A stretch of DNA of 64,000 nt from an uncultured Lachnospiraceae bacterium. GTDB lineage: Bacteria > Bacillota > Clostridia > Lachnospirales > Lachnospiraceae. The DNA is taken from assembly GCA_910580195.1 (NCBI GenBank), contig CAJTWA010000008.1:1-64000 (forward strand). Direction: 5' to 3'. The notes under the pieces are model-generated. The model did not search any database. It saw nothing but the letters and a program-made list of their open reading frames with translations, and had not been told where the DNA came from. Below are positions 1-7,325 of the stretch, piece after piece. Position numbers and translations under genes: made by a program. The stretch's first letter is position 1, and the number at the start of each line of letters is the position of its first letter.

Positions 1-683
1 GTAAAGGTATGTCCACGATTTTCAAATGTCTTTCGCAATGCTTCTGTCAGCGTTGCTCCGTCAAAATCAAATTTATTTGCAAGATAATAAATATCATAAT
101 AATCTTTCATACGGCTGGAAAATTCCATAAGGCTTAGGATAGCGTCAATCTTTTCGGCTATCGTTGTTTCTAGAGAATAAGTATTTACTGTTGGGGCGGT
201 AAAATCATCAAGCTGCGTTGGAATCCTCCGCTTTTCCTGCTTTGGTACGATAACATCCCCCACACCGAAATCAATACTGAACGGTGTTTTCGTATTCTTA
301 ATTCGAGCCACAAGAGAAACTCCAATACCGGGGTACTTCTTTGCAACGGCAATGGGAGCAATATCTTTAATCTCAAAAGTCACAAAATCATTGCCCGTAG
401 GCATGGAGATAATTGTTTCTATTACAGTCTGTAGCTGTTCAGGAGTGTTGGGAACTTTGCAAAGAAGAAAGTCAACATCTACCGTCACACGACTGTCAAA
501 ATCGGTAACGGAATAAATAAACAATCCACCTTTCAGCACAAGATTTTCCGCATATTGTGATTTTTCCAAACGGCGCAGGAATTCCTCTTGACAGAAAAGT
601 TGCAGACAAAGCTGATAGCTTCGTCCACTTTCCTTTGCCTTATTTTTCAATCTTACGAGCACAGATGCAGCAATATCAGCCAT
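1..683 (-). CDS. AbiEii-type nucleotidyltransferase toxin, partial (C-terminus beyond window)
   Basis: Toxin half of a type IV (AbiE) toxin-antitoxin pair; family members are nucleotidyltransferases that arrest growth, some by modifying tRNA ends. I translated it directly from ATG at 683: an open frame of 227 codons runs off the left edge. Family motifs are clear: LKGG near residues 50-53, a DxD pair at D69/D71 (metal binding), a further D at about 138, a Lys in AEKID near 178, and SRMKDYYD near 190. The start codon lies inside the end of the upstream antitoxin gene (8-base overlap), typical translational coupling for AbiE. Base composition is more AT-rich than the purine genes next door, which suggests transfer. 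Family call is strong; the target is unknown. Confidence 0.88.
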   Translation of the reverse strand, partial: MADIAASVLVRLKNKAKESGRSYQLCLQLFCQEEFLRRLEKSQYAENLVLKGGLFIYSVTDFDSRVTVDVDFLLCKVPNTPEQLQTVIETIISMPTGNDFVTFEIKDIAPIAVAKKYPGIGVSLVARIKNTKTPFSIDFGVGDVIVPKQEKRRIPTQLDDFTAPTVNTYSLETTIAEKIDAILSLMEFSSRMKDYYDIYYLANKFDFDGATLTEALRKTFENRGHTF

Positions 684-1302
684 TCAGCAGTACCTCCATT
701 ACGTTCATAACTCTTGTATACAGTTTCATTTCCTTTGCGTACTTAGACAGGTTTGCAAGGTTCTTTTTTTCATCAGCAGCGTAAGCATTGACCGCTTTAT
801 TGAAAATTTCGTTATCAAGTTTTGTGCGGTACTTAAAGCAATCGCATATAGTTCTCTCCCTATCATACACAGGCAATGTTACACTATTGAAATTATCTGT
901 AGATTTTCCGATTGTCAGAAAGTCTTTTTGAATATAGTAAGCTTTCATCGGAAATTCTACAATATTCTTTACGACACGGGATGACGTTCTCGGCACGGCA
1001 ATCGACCATTCACGGGGAGAAAAATCATTGTATCCATAATGGAATAATGCAGACTCCACGCAAATAATCCCTTGCGGAAGAAGCTCATGTATTAACTGTT
1101 CCTCCGTCGTGCCATTGCTCTGCGGAAGCTGATAAAATCCCCTTCGAATCCTCTCAATAACGCCTTCTTTACAAAAAGCTGCTACCTCGTATTTATTTAT
1201 TCCTTTATCTGCAAAGTCTGAAGTTTTGGCAATACCACCGTTATTTTCAATCACATTTTGTATGATTTCTTTCTTATTCAAGCAGACACCAACTTTCCAC
1301 AT
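676..1302 (-). CDS. AbiEi-type antitoxin / transcriptional regulator
   Basis: Antitoxin half of the AbiE pair. The first 65 residues form a winged-helix-like region (IIQNVIENNGGIAKTSDF through IRRGFYQL), as in AbiEi antitoxins that repress their own promoter. The rest, including VESALFHYGY and YDRERTICDC, matches the conserved C-terminal domain. Total length is 208 residues, near the family norm. The start is uncertain: the ATG at 1302 has no good Shine-Dalgarno, and a TTG seven codons in (LNKKEI) has a purine-rich stretch upstream. A TATAAT-like box sits about 27 bases upstream of the ATG. The stop overlaps the toxin start. Known AbiEi proteins neutralise the toxin without direct binding; that is family knowledge, not seen here. 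Confidence 0.85.
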   Translation of the reverse strand: MWKVGVCLNKKEIIQNVIENNGGIAKTSDFADKGINKYEVAAFCKEGVIERIRRGFYQLPQSNGTTEEQLIHELLPQGIICVESALFHYGYNDFSPREWSIAVPRTSSRVVKNIVEFPMKAYYIQKDFLTIGKSTDNFNSVTLPVYDRERTICDCFKYRTKLDNEIFNKAVNAYAADEKKNLANLSKYAKEMKLYTRVMNVMEVLLNG

Positions 1303-1328
1303 ACAAAAAATAAATAATGCTCGTATTC

Positions 1329-1334
1329 ATTATA
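1329..1334 (-). promoter_or_regulatory. -10 box for the AbiE operon
   Basis: TATAAT on the minus strand about 27 bases upstream of the antitoxin ATG. No convincing -35 at 17 bases (closest is TGCAAT/TTGCTG). Weak -35 boxes are common for promoters under autoregulation. Confidence 0.45.
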
Positions 1335-1615
1335 GCGTATAATTAGAAGAATTGCAGCAACTAAGCACTAACACCTTTCTAAATTTGCGTGTCAAAAGTA
1401 TGTGCCATATAAATTTAACTTCTAGGTTTCACTAAAATTAAATATTGTTCCTACCTTCCAAAAAAATTATTCAGAAACTTTTTAGAAAGTATTGGCAAAC
1501 ACTTATTTCATTCAATATAATCCCATCTTTGACAGCCAGAAAGTGAAAAAGCGGCTACAACCCCCGCCAAAGCGGCAATTCAAGCCATGAGAATCAAAAT
1601 TTTTATCAATACACA

Positions 1616-1793
1616 GGCAATTTGGGCCAGCCCTTCCCCTAAGCAAACCATTGGGCATCCTTAGTGGAGGCGAAATCCACTGCTTACGAAGGCTTAGGAA
1701 GGTCGGCTTTCCTGAGTTCCTTAGCCGTAGTTAGCAGTTAGTTCGCCGGAACGCTGCCCAGTTTGCTCAGTGGAAGGGCTGGCCCAAATTGCC
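1616..1793. ncRNA. Candidate structured RNA: multibranched hairpin closed by a perfect 22-bp stem
   Basis: The ends 1616-1637 and 1772-1793 are perfect reverse complements. Inside, pairing continues: CTAAGCAAAC with GTTTGCTCAG (one mismatch) and TTGGGCA with TGCCCAG, leading to a junction with three branches. Branch 1 is AGTGGA/TCCACT. Branch 2 is a long imperfect stem beginning GCTTAC and capped by GGAAGG/CTTTCC. Branch 3 is GTTC-GCCG-GAAC. Wobble pairs slightly favour the plus strand, but strand is not settled. The fold is too branched for a terminator and too regular for chance. It could be a conserved Clostridia ncRNA of the raiA-motif type or a miniature mobile element. I cannot name the family. 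Confidence 0.5.
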
Positions 1794-1936
1794 GTCCGCC
1801 CCCCCCAAAGAGTTCCAATTCCAAATAATTTTTGAATGGCTCAACTTAATTCTATGAACTAAATCTAAGGCAAACCGCAATGCCCTGTTATGCATCCTGC
1901 TATAGTTACTCCATTCCTTTTCCAAGAAAAAGACCG

Positions 1937-3208
1937 CTATGCTTCATCAATAGCTTTCCCGATATCATGGCGCATGTATTTATTGGAAAATTCTGCCCAT
2001 TCTGTAGCTTTATATGCATTTGCCCGGGCTTCTTTCAGGCTTGCGCCTTTTGCAGTGATGCCGAGGACACGGCCGCCGTTGGTGACAATCTTGCCGTCTT
2101 TTAAGGCAGTCCCGGCATGGAAACAGTAGTAGCCTTCTTCTGGGTTAAATTTCTCCAATCCGGAGATTTCAAAGCCTTTTTCATAGGAAACGGGATAGCC
2201 CTTAGAAGCCAGCACCACGCAGACTGCTGCATTGTCTTCAAACTGCAGGTCTATATCGGAGAGTTTCCCTTCTACGCAGGCCTCCATCACCTCTATCATG
2301 TCGTTTTTCATCCTTGGCAGGACAACTTGGGCTTCTGGGTCGCCGAAGCGGGCATTGTATTCCAACACTTTGGGCCCTTCTTCTGTCAGCATCAGGCCAA
2401 AGAAGATAATCCCGGTAAAGGGGCGGCCTTCTGCTGCCATGGCGTCCACAGTTGCCTGATAAATGTATTTCCGGCAGAATTCATCCACTTCCTTGGTATA
2501 GAAGGGGCTTGGGGAAAAGGTCCCCATGCCGCCGGTGTTAAGGCCCTTGTCGCCATCCTCGGCACGCTTGTGGTCTTGGGCGGAGGACATGATTTTGATG
2601 GTTTTCCCATCTACAAAGGACAGCACGGACACTTCCCGGCCTGTCATAAATTCTTCCACTACCATATGGTTCCCGGCTGCGCCAAATTTCTTGTCTTCCA
2701 TAATCTCCTTCACGCCAGCTTTTGCTTCTTCCAGCGTATTGCAGATTAATACCCCTTTGCCCAGCGCAAGGCCATCGGCTTTGAGGACAATGGGCATTTT
2801 TGCCGATTCCAGATAGGAAATGGCTTTGGCCGGGTCGTCAAAGGTTTCATATGCTGCGGTGGGGATGTTGTACTTTTTCATTAAATCCTTGGAAAATGCT
2901 TTGCTGCCTTCCAAGATTGCGGCGTTTTTCCGAGGGCCGAATACCTTGAGGCCTTCCCCTTCAAATACATCCACAATGCCGCCTACCAGCGGGTCGTCCA
3001 TGCCGATAATGGTAAAATCAACTTGGTGTTCCTTGGCAAAAGACGCCAGCTTCTCAAATTCCATGGCTCCGATTGGCACACATTCTGCCACCTGCCCAAT
3101 GCCTGCATTTCCCGGCGCGCAATAAATTTTATGTACTTTTGGGCTTTTTGCGGCGCTTAGCGCAATGGCATGTTCCCGGCCGCCGCTGCCCACGATTAAT
3201 ACTTTCAC
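1937..3208 (-). CDS. purD: Phosphoribosylamine-glycine ligase (GAR synthetase)
   Basis: Joins glycine to 5-phosphoribosylamine using ATP, the second step of purine synthesis. The N-terminus VLIVGSGGREHA is the diagnostic PurD start. An ATP-grasp domain follows, with KADGLALGKGV and the GDPEAQVVLPR signature near residue 290. I chose GTG at 3208 over the ATG at 3265: it puts the conserved KVLIVGSGG at the very start and has an AAAGGAAG ribosome site 8 bases upstream. That gives 423 residues, the usual length. It is last in the minus-strand run purE-purM-purN-purD, 57 bases after purN. Confidence 0.96.
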   Translation of the reverse strand: MKVLIVGSGGREHAIALSAAKSPKVHKIYCAPGNAGIGQVAECVPIGAMEFEKLASFAKEHQVDFTIIGMDDPLVGGIVDVFEGEGLKVFGPRKNAAILEGSKAFSKDLMKKYNIPTAAYETFDDPAKAISYLESAKMPIVLKADGLALGKGVLICNTLEEAKAGVKEIMEDKKFGAAGNHMVVEEFMTGREVSVLSFVDGKTIKIMSSAQDHKRAEDGDKGLNTGGMGTFSPSPFYTKEVDEFCRKYIYQATVDAMAAEGRPFTGIIFFGLMLTEEGPKVLEYNARFGDPEAQVVLPRMKNDMIEVMEACVEGKLSDIDLQFEDNAAVCVVLASKGYPVSYEKGFEISGLEKFNPEEGYYCFHAGTALKDGKIVTNGGRVLGITAKGASLKEARANAYKATEWAEFSNKYMRHDIGKAIDEA

Positions 3209-3265
3209 GATTTCTACTTCCTTTCTATCTGTTCCATCACGGATAAAAACAAAAAACCCCGGCAT

Positions 3266-3892
3266 TTATTCTGAAACCAAGGCTTTCCCGCCTTCTACCC
3301 GCACTTTCCCATTGGCAATCAAGTCGATAGCCTTGGGGAGTATCTTCCACTCCGCCTGCTCCATGACGCGCCGCTGGAGGGTTTCCGGGGTATCGCCCGG
3401 CTCCACTGCAACCGGCTGCTGGAGGAGGATGGGGCCTGTGTCCGTCCCCTCGTCCACAAAATGCACGGTGGCTCCTGTGACCTTTACGCCCCGCTTAAGC
3501 GCGCCTTCATGCACTTTGAGCCCGTAATACCCTTTTCCGCAGAAGGAAGGGATCAGGGAGGGGTGGATATTGATGATGCGGTCCTTGTATTTCTTTATCA
3601 TCATTTCCGGCAAAACCACTAAAAACCCTGCCAGTACCACCAAATCCGGCTGGTAACTGTCCAGCTTTTCCAAAAATGCTTGGTTGAACTCCTCCCGGCT
3701 CCCAAACTGCTTGGGGGAAATGCAGGCAGCCTCTATCCCACGGCTTTTCGCCCGTTCCAGCGCATAGGCGCCCGCATTGTTGCTGATGACGGCTGTAATC
3801 CTTGTGTTGGTAATGCTGCCGCCATCAATGGCGTCGATAATGGCCTGCAAATTCGTGCCGCCGCCGGACACGCAGACTGCTAGGTTCAGCAT
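3266..3892 (-). CDS. purN: Phosphoribosylglycinamide formyltransferase (GART)
   Basis: Transfers a formyl group from 10-formyltetrahydrofolate to GAR. Motifs seen: N-terminal VSGGGTNLQAI, catalytic Asn/His in IINIHPSLIPSF, and the Asp loop VTGATVHFVDEGTDTGPIL. Length 208 is normal. The start overlaps the end of purM by seven bases, so translation is probably coupled. Together with purM, purD and purE it covers early and middle IMP synthesis; purF, purL, purC, purB and purH are not in this window. Confidence 0.96.
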   Translation of the reverse strand: MLNLAVCVSGGGTNLQAIIDAIDGGSITNTRITAVISNNAGAYALERAKSRGIEAACISPKQFGSREEFNQAFLEKLDSYQPDLVVLAGFLVVLPEMMIKKYKDRIINIHPSLIPSFCGKGYYGLKVHEGALKRGVKVTGATVHFVDEGTDTGPILLQQPVAVEPGDTPETLQRRVMEQAEWKILPKAIDLIANGKVRVEGGKALVSE

Positions 3893-4911
3893 AGGTCTAC
3901 CCCTTTCTCCCCGTCTTCCACTTTGCCGATGGCGTAAGCAGTTTCGCCTGCCGCCTGAATGGCCTCTTGCGCGCGCCCGGCGTCTTCCGGGGCTACGGCC
4001 AGCACCATGCCAATGCCCATGTTATAGGTGTTGTACATCATTTTTTCTTCCACATTGCCTTCCCGTGCCATCATGCGGAAAATGGCTGGGACTTGGTAGC
4101 TGTTTTTCTCAATTACCGCGCGTTTCCCTTCCGGCAGCATCCGGGGCACATTTTCATAAAAACCGCCCCCGGTAATATGGCTGCACGCTTTTATGCGGAT
4201 GCCAGCTTCTTTGACGGAACGCAGCGCCTTCACATAGATTTTCGTAGGGGCAAGCAACGCTTCCCCAAGGGTTGTCCCCAATTCTTCATGGTATGCCCCC
4301 AAGGTTTCTTTGTCCATCTTAAAAATCTTGCGCACAAGGGAAAACCCATTGGAATGGACGCCGGAACTTGCCATGCCAAGGAGCACGTCGTCAGCTGCCA
4401 CATTAGCCCCGGTGATAATGTCTTTTTCATCCACCACCCCTACGGCAAACCCGGCAAGGTCGTATTCATCCTCCGGGTAAAATCCCGGCATTTCCGCCGT
4501 TTCGCCGCCGATTAAGGCCGCACCGCTCTGGATGCACCCTTCCGCCACGCCGCTGACAATGGTTGCGATTTTTTCTGGGAAATTCTTTCCGCAGGCAATA
4601 TAATCTAGGAAAAATAAAGGCTCGCCCCCGGCGCATGCAATGTCGTTGACGCACATTGCCACGCAGTCAATCCCGATGGTATCATGCTTGTCCAATAAAA
4701 ATGCCAGTTTCAGCTTGGTCCCTACCCCGTCTGTGCCGGAAACCAGCGTGGGCTTTTCCATGCCCTTGAATTTCTCCATGGAAAATGCGCCGGAAAAACC
4801 GCCCAGCCCCGTCAGCACCTCCGGCCGCATCGTCTGCTGCACGTGCTTTTTCATCAGTTCCACGGACTTGTAGCCTGCCTCAATATCAACGCCAGAATTC
4901 TTGTAATCCAT
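3886..4911 (-). CDS. purM: Phosphoribosylformylglycinamidine cyclo-ligase (AIR synthetase)
   Basis: ATP-dependent ring closure of FGAM to AIR. Opens with the family signature YKNSGVDIEAGY, then VSGTDGVGTKLKLA (substrate loop), MCVNDIACAGGEPLFFLDY and LIGGETAEMPG. Length 341 is normal. It belongs to the AIR-synthase/ThiL/HypE superfamily. purN starts inside its last codons. It is separated from upstream purE by 166 bases that hold a 30-bp direct repeat, so it may be transcribed with purE by read-through; no separate promoter stood out. Confidence 0.96.
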   Translation of the reverse strand: MDYKNSGVDIEAGYKSVELMKKHVQQTMRPEVLTGLGGFSGAFSMEKFKGMEKPTLVSGTDGVGTKLKLAFLLDKHDTIGIDCVAMCVNDIACAGGEPLFFLDYIACGKNFPEKIATIVSGVAEGCIQSGAALIGGETAEMPGFYPEDEYDLAGFAVGVVDEKDIITGANVAADDVLLGMASSGVHSNGFSLVRKIFKMDKETLGAYHEELGTTLGEALLAPTKIYVKALRSVKEAGIRIKACSHITGGGFYENVPRMLPEGKRAVIEKNSYQVPAIFRMMAREGNVEEKMMYNTYNMGIGMVLAVAPEDAGRAQEAIQAAGETAYAIGKVEDGEKGVDLC

Positions 4912-4956
4912 TGTTTTCCTCCTGTATTTGTGGGCTATGTTCCTGCCCCTGCCATC

Positions 4957-5052
4957 CCCTGCTGGGAAAATAAGGGCAATTGCTGCTTACATGCTAGCTA
5001 ACGCAATCTCCATGCTGCTATTCCCTGCTGGGAAAATAAGGGCAATTGCTGC
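4957..5052. repeat. 30-bp perfect direct repeat, 66-base period (purM-purE gap)
   Basis: Two identical 30-base copies at 4957-4986 and 5023-5052, each beginning ccctgctgggaaaataag. The 36 bases between them are not obviously related to the repeat. This is one of several local duplications with similar period in this window. It lies in the 5' leader of purM. Confidence 0.9.
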
Positions 5053-5077
5053 CATTTCATGCAAAATATAGTTTCCC

Positions 5078-5587
5078 TTAGTAATTTTTATACCCTGCCT
5101 CCTGTAAATGGGCGTCCTTTGCTTCTACCTGCTCTTTCAGCTTCTGGGAATAGGCTTTTAATTTCCCAAGCAGCGCTTCATCTGAAGTAGCCAGAATCTT
5201 TGCCGCCAAAAGCCCTGCATTTGCCCCGCCGTTGATTGCTACGGTTGCAACGGGAATCCCGGATGGCATCTGGACAATGGAATACAAAGAATCCCGGCCC
5301 CCCAGGGACGTGGTGTGCATAGGTATGCCAATGACTGGCATGGGGAAAATTGCAGCGCACATCCCCGGCAGGTGCGCCGCCATCCCTGCACCTGCGATAA
5401 TTACTTTAAAGCCTTTTTCCTCTGCGGTTTTGGCATATTCAAAAAATACGTCCGGCTCCCGGTGGGCGGAAATAATTTTCATTTCATATTCTATGCCCAG
5501 TTCCTCCAAGATATCCGCCGCTTTTGCCATTACAGGCATATCTGAGTCGCTGCCCATTACGATTCCTACTTTTGCCATAATAATCAC
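5078..5587 (-). CDS. purE: N5-carboxyaminoimidazole ribonucleotide mutase
   Basis: Converts N5-CAIR to CAIR. Class I PurE signatures: VGIVMGSDSDMP at the N-terminus, SAHREPD in the active site, GAGMAAHLPGM and MPSGIPVATVAI. Length is 169 from GTG at 5587 or 166 from ATG at 5578. The AAAGGA site is 4 bases from the GTG and 13 from the ATG, so both are imperfect; the ATG matches the usual MAKVGIVMGSDSD beginning. Its leader carries a sequence shared with ktrA and ftsE (listed separately). First gene of the local purine run. Confidence 0.95.
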   Translation of the reverse strand: MIIMAKVGIVMGSDSDMPVMAKAADILEELGIEYEMKIISAHREPDVFFEYAKTAEEKGFKVIIAGAGMAAHLPGMCAAIFPMPVIGIPMHTTSLGGRDSLYSIVQMPSGIPVATVAINGGANAGLLAAKILATSDEALLGKLKAYSQKLKEQVEAKDAHLQEAGYKNY

Positions 5588-5641
5588 TCATTCCTTTCGT
5601 TTCACTTAGGCGCAAATAGCGATGAAAAACTTATTTTTCAC
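5585..5641 (-). repeat. Dispersed leader element, copy 1 (purE)
   Basis: On the minus strand: a short hairpin (TGAAAAA/TTTTTCA), then CTATTTGCGCCTAAGTG, then CGAAAGGAATGAGTGATT directly before the start codon. The second half recurs with few changes before ktrA and ftsE. It supplies the ribosome site. Confidence 0.6.
5606..5641 (-). CDS. Possible 11-codon leader peptide before purE
   Basis: GTG at 5641 follows AAAGGAG at a good 7-base distance and opens MKNKFFIAICA before a TAA. It lies in the purE leader and overlaps the hairpin of the leader element. The ribosome site is better than that of purE itself. The matching region before ftsE does not preserve this frame, so it may be chance. No function is assigned. 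Confidence 0.22.
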   Translation of the reverse strand: MKNKFFIAICA

Positions 5642-5656
5642 AGTAATTCTCCTTTA

Positions 5657-5764
5657 TGCTTAATATTTCGCAAGCCCCTGCGCAATTTCCTGCATATTGT
5701 TTCGGAAGTCCTGCGCCTTTGCTTAATATTTCGCAAACCCCTGCACAATTTCCTGCATATTGTT
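5657..5764. repeat. In-frame 63-base tandem duplication of the chemoreceptor gene 3' end
   Basis: Copies at 5657-5701 and 5720-5764 are 45 bases long with two mismatches, spaced 63 bases (21 codons). The right copy encodes the receptor tail NNMQEIVQGFAKY and its stop. The left copy lies just after the stop, in the same frame, and would read NNMQEIAQGLAKY followed by its own TAA. Confidence 0.92.
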
Positions 5765-7252
5765 CAGGGACTGTTTCGCCTCCTGCGCCTCCGCTTCATT
5801 CTGCTTGCTCCGCTCTTCCGCCTCGAGTGCGCTTGCGGAAACCTGCTGGCTGGTGGCGGATAGCTGGCTGATATTTTCTATAATCTTATTATTGGATTCC
5901 ACAAGGTTCTCAATCTTGGAATCAATATCCCCAATCCGCTGGGTCAATGTTTCCACATTGTCCCGGATTGCCATGAAGCCCCCGGCTGCATTTTCAATCA
6001 TTTCATTCTGCTGCTTGCTGGCTTCAATGGAAACCCCTACAATGTCCACGGCCTCCTGTGCGTTGGTGTTGAGTTCCTTTACAATGCCGGCAATCTGCTC
6101 CGTGGATTTCCTTGTCTGTTCGGACAATTCCCGGATTTGTCCTGCAACGACGGAAAAGCCTTTCCCGGCCTCCCCAGCCCTTGCGCTTTCAATGGAGGCA
6201 TTTAAGGCCAGCAGGTTGGTCTGGCTGGAAATGGCAAAGATAACCTCGGTAATCTTTTCCACTTCCTTTGCCTTATCCTGAAGCTGGGACATGGAATCTG
6301 CCACATGGGCGTTTGTTTCCCCAATGGTCCCTGCGCTTTCGCGCATTTGGTTAATCAAATCCATGCTCTCGTCCACCATGCGGGTAGAAGCCTCTGCCGC
6401 TTCTACCATCACCTTGGCATTTTCCGCCGTTTCCCCAATGGCGTCTTTAATGCGGGACGTCATGGTCGTCTGCTCTTGGACGCTTTCTGCGGTAATCTGG
6501 GTGCTGATGGAAATTTCCTGTATGGAGCTATGTACTACTTGGGAAGAATCCCGCAGGTTTTCCACAAGGCCGTCCGTATGCTCCACCTCGCCTTTTACTG
6601 CCTCCGAAATCCGCAGGATATCCCCCATCATCCGGTTTTGCTTGGCCTGCTCGTCCTTGATGGCCCATATGGTGTCATGGTCGAAGTTCTTGGCTGACCG
6701 GGCGGTAATATTGTAAGAAAGGGTTACGGCAATCCCAATGCAGACGCTGGCTAAGGTAATATCGTCCCCCAAAAGTTCCCCGGCCGCCCCAAGGAATACG
6801 CCCCGCAGCACCATGAAGGCCATAATCCCAGCAAATGCCCTTTTTTCAAATTTCCTGTCATAATACAGAATCAGCGCAATCATCACCGGGATGATATAGG
6901 TGCCAACCATGACGCCCTTCCCCAGCAGCATCAGGTAGCCCCATCCTACAAGGAAGCTCCCCAGCATCACATAGCGCAGGGGCTCCCCAGACCTGTCCTT
7001 AAAATACATTGCCCAGCTTACCACTGTCCCTGCCGCTAAAATAACTGCTGGCAGCGCCGCCAGCTTCCCAAAGGCCATCGTCTGGGATGTAAATTGGGTA
7101 AATAACGCCAGCAGCACCGGTATATCCATAATTGTCGCCAACAGGAGCACCGTCTGGTTGGCTTTGGCGTCCCGGGCTGGCTTTTCACTGTATTTCCTGA
7201 CCTCCGCCATGGGCTCTGCTGCTGGTTCCCTGTTCTTTTTTTCTTCCATCAT
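5723..7252 (-). CDS. Methyl-accepting chemotaxis protein with multi-pass membrane N-terminus
   Basis: Chemoreceptor that would signal through CheA/CheW. After a hydrophilic N-terminus there are about six hydrophobic segments (roughly residues 35-190) with no extracellular sensor domain, then a long coiled-coil signalling region with the hairpin tip IFAISSQTNLLALNASIESARAGEAGKGF. No HAMP domain is obvious. The start ATG at 7252 (MMEEKK) is set by GGAGG seven bases upstream; the frame opens earlier but without a ribosome site. That gives 509 residues. The C-terminus FAKY resembles the FGKY tail of the receptor at 25131. The ligand may be sensed in or at the membrane. Confidence 0.9.
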   Translation of the reverse strand: MMEEKKNREPAAEPMAEVRKYSEKPARDAKANQTVLLLATIMDIPVLLALFTQFTSQTMAFGKLAALPAVILAAGTVVSWAMYFKDRSGEPLRYVMLGSFLVGWGYLMLLGKGVMVGTYIIPVMIALILYYDRKFEKRAFAGIMAFMVLRGVFLGAAGELLGDDITLASVCIGIAVTLSYNITARSAKNFDHDTIWAIKDEQAKQNRMMGDILRISEAVKGEVEHTDGLVENLRDSSQVVHSSIQEISISTQITAESVQEQTTMTSRIKDAIGETAENAKVMVEAAEASTRMVDESMDLINQMRESAGTIGETNAHVADSMSQLQDKAKEVEKITEVIFAISSQTNLLALNASIESARAGEAGKGFSVVAGQIRELSEQTRKSTEQIAGIVKELNTNAQEAVDIVGVSIEASKQQNEMIENAAGGFMAIRDNVETLTQRIGDIDSKIENLVESNNKIIENISQLSATSQQVSASALEAEERSKQNEAEAQEAKQSLNNMQEIVQGFAKY

Positions 7253-7325
7253 CCTTATCCCTCCGTAGCTTATTTTCCCCTTTTCACATTTTAACATATT
7301 TTGGAGGATAAGGAAACAGGGACTT

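Larger units (their letters stand above)
1303..1936. other. Gene-free stretch between AbiE pair and purD
   Basis: No supportable coding sequence in 634 bases. The left part (1303-1550) is AT-rich and holds the AbiE promoter. The middle holds the 178-base structured inverted repeat listed separately. The right part (1800-1936) is the tail downstream of purD; it has a run of eight or more C and no clear rho-independent terminator. The sharp change in base composition around 1550 marks the boundary between an accessory segment and the purine genes. Confidence 0.7.

Noticed and set aside
1616..1793. 6S RNA, SRP RNA or RNase P RNA
   Set aside because: The fold has a three-branch junction and a perfect 22-bp closing stem; conserved sequence words of those RNAs are absent.
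2117..2749. 210-codon plus-strand frame opposite purD
   Set aside because: Antisense shadow of a strongly recognised gene.
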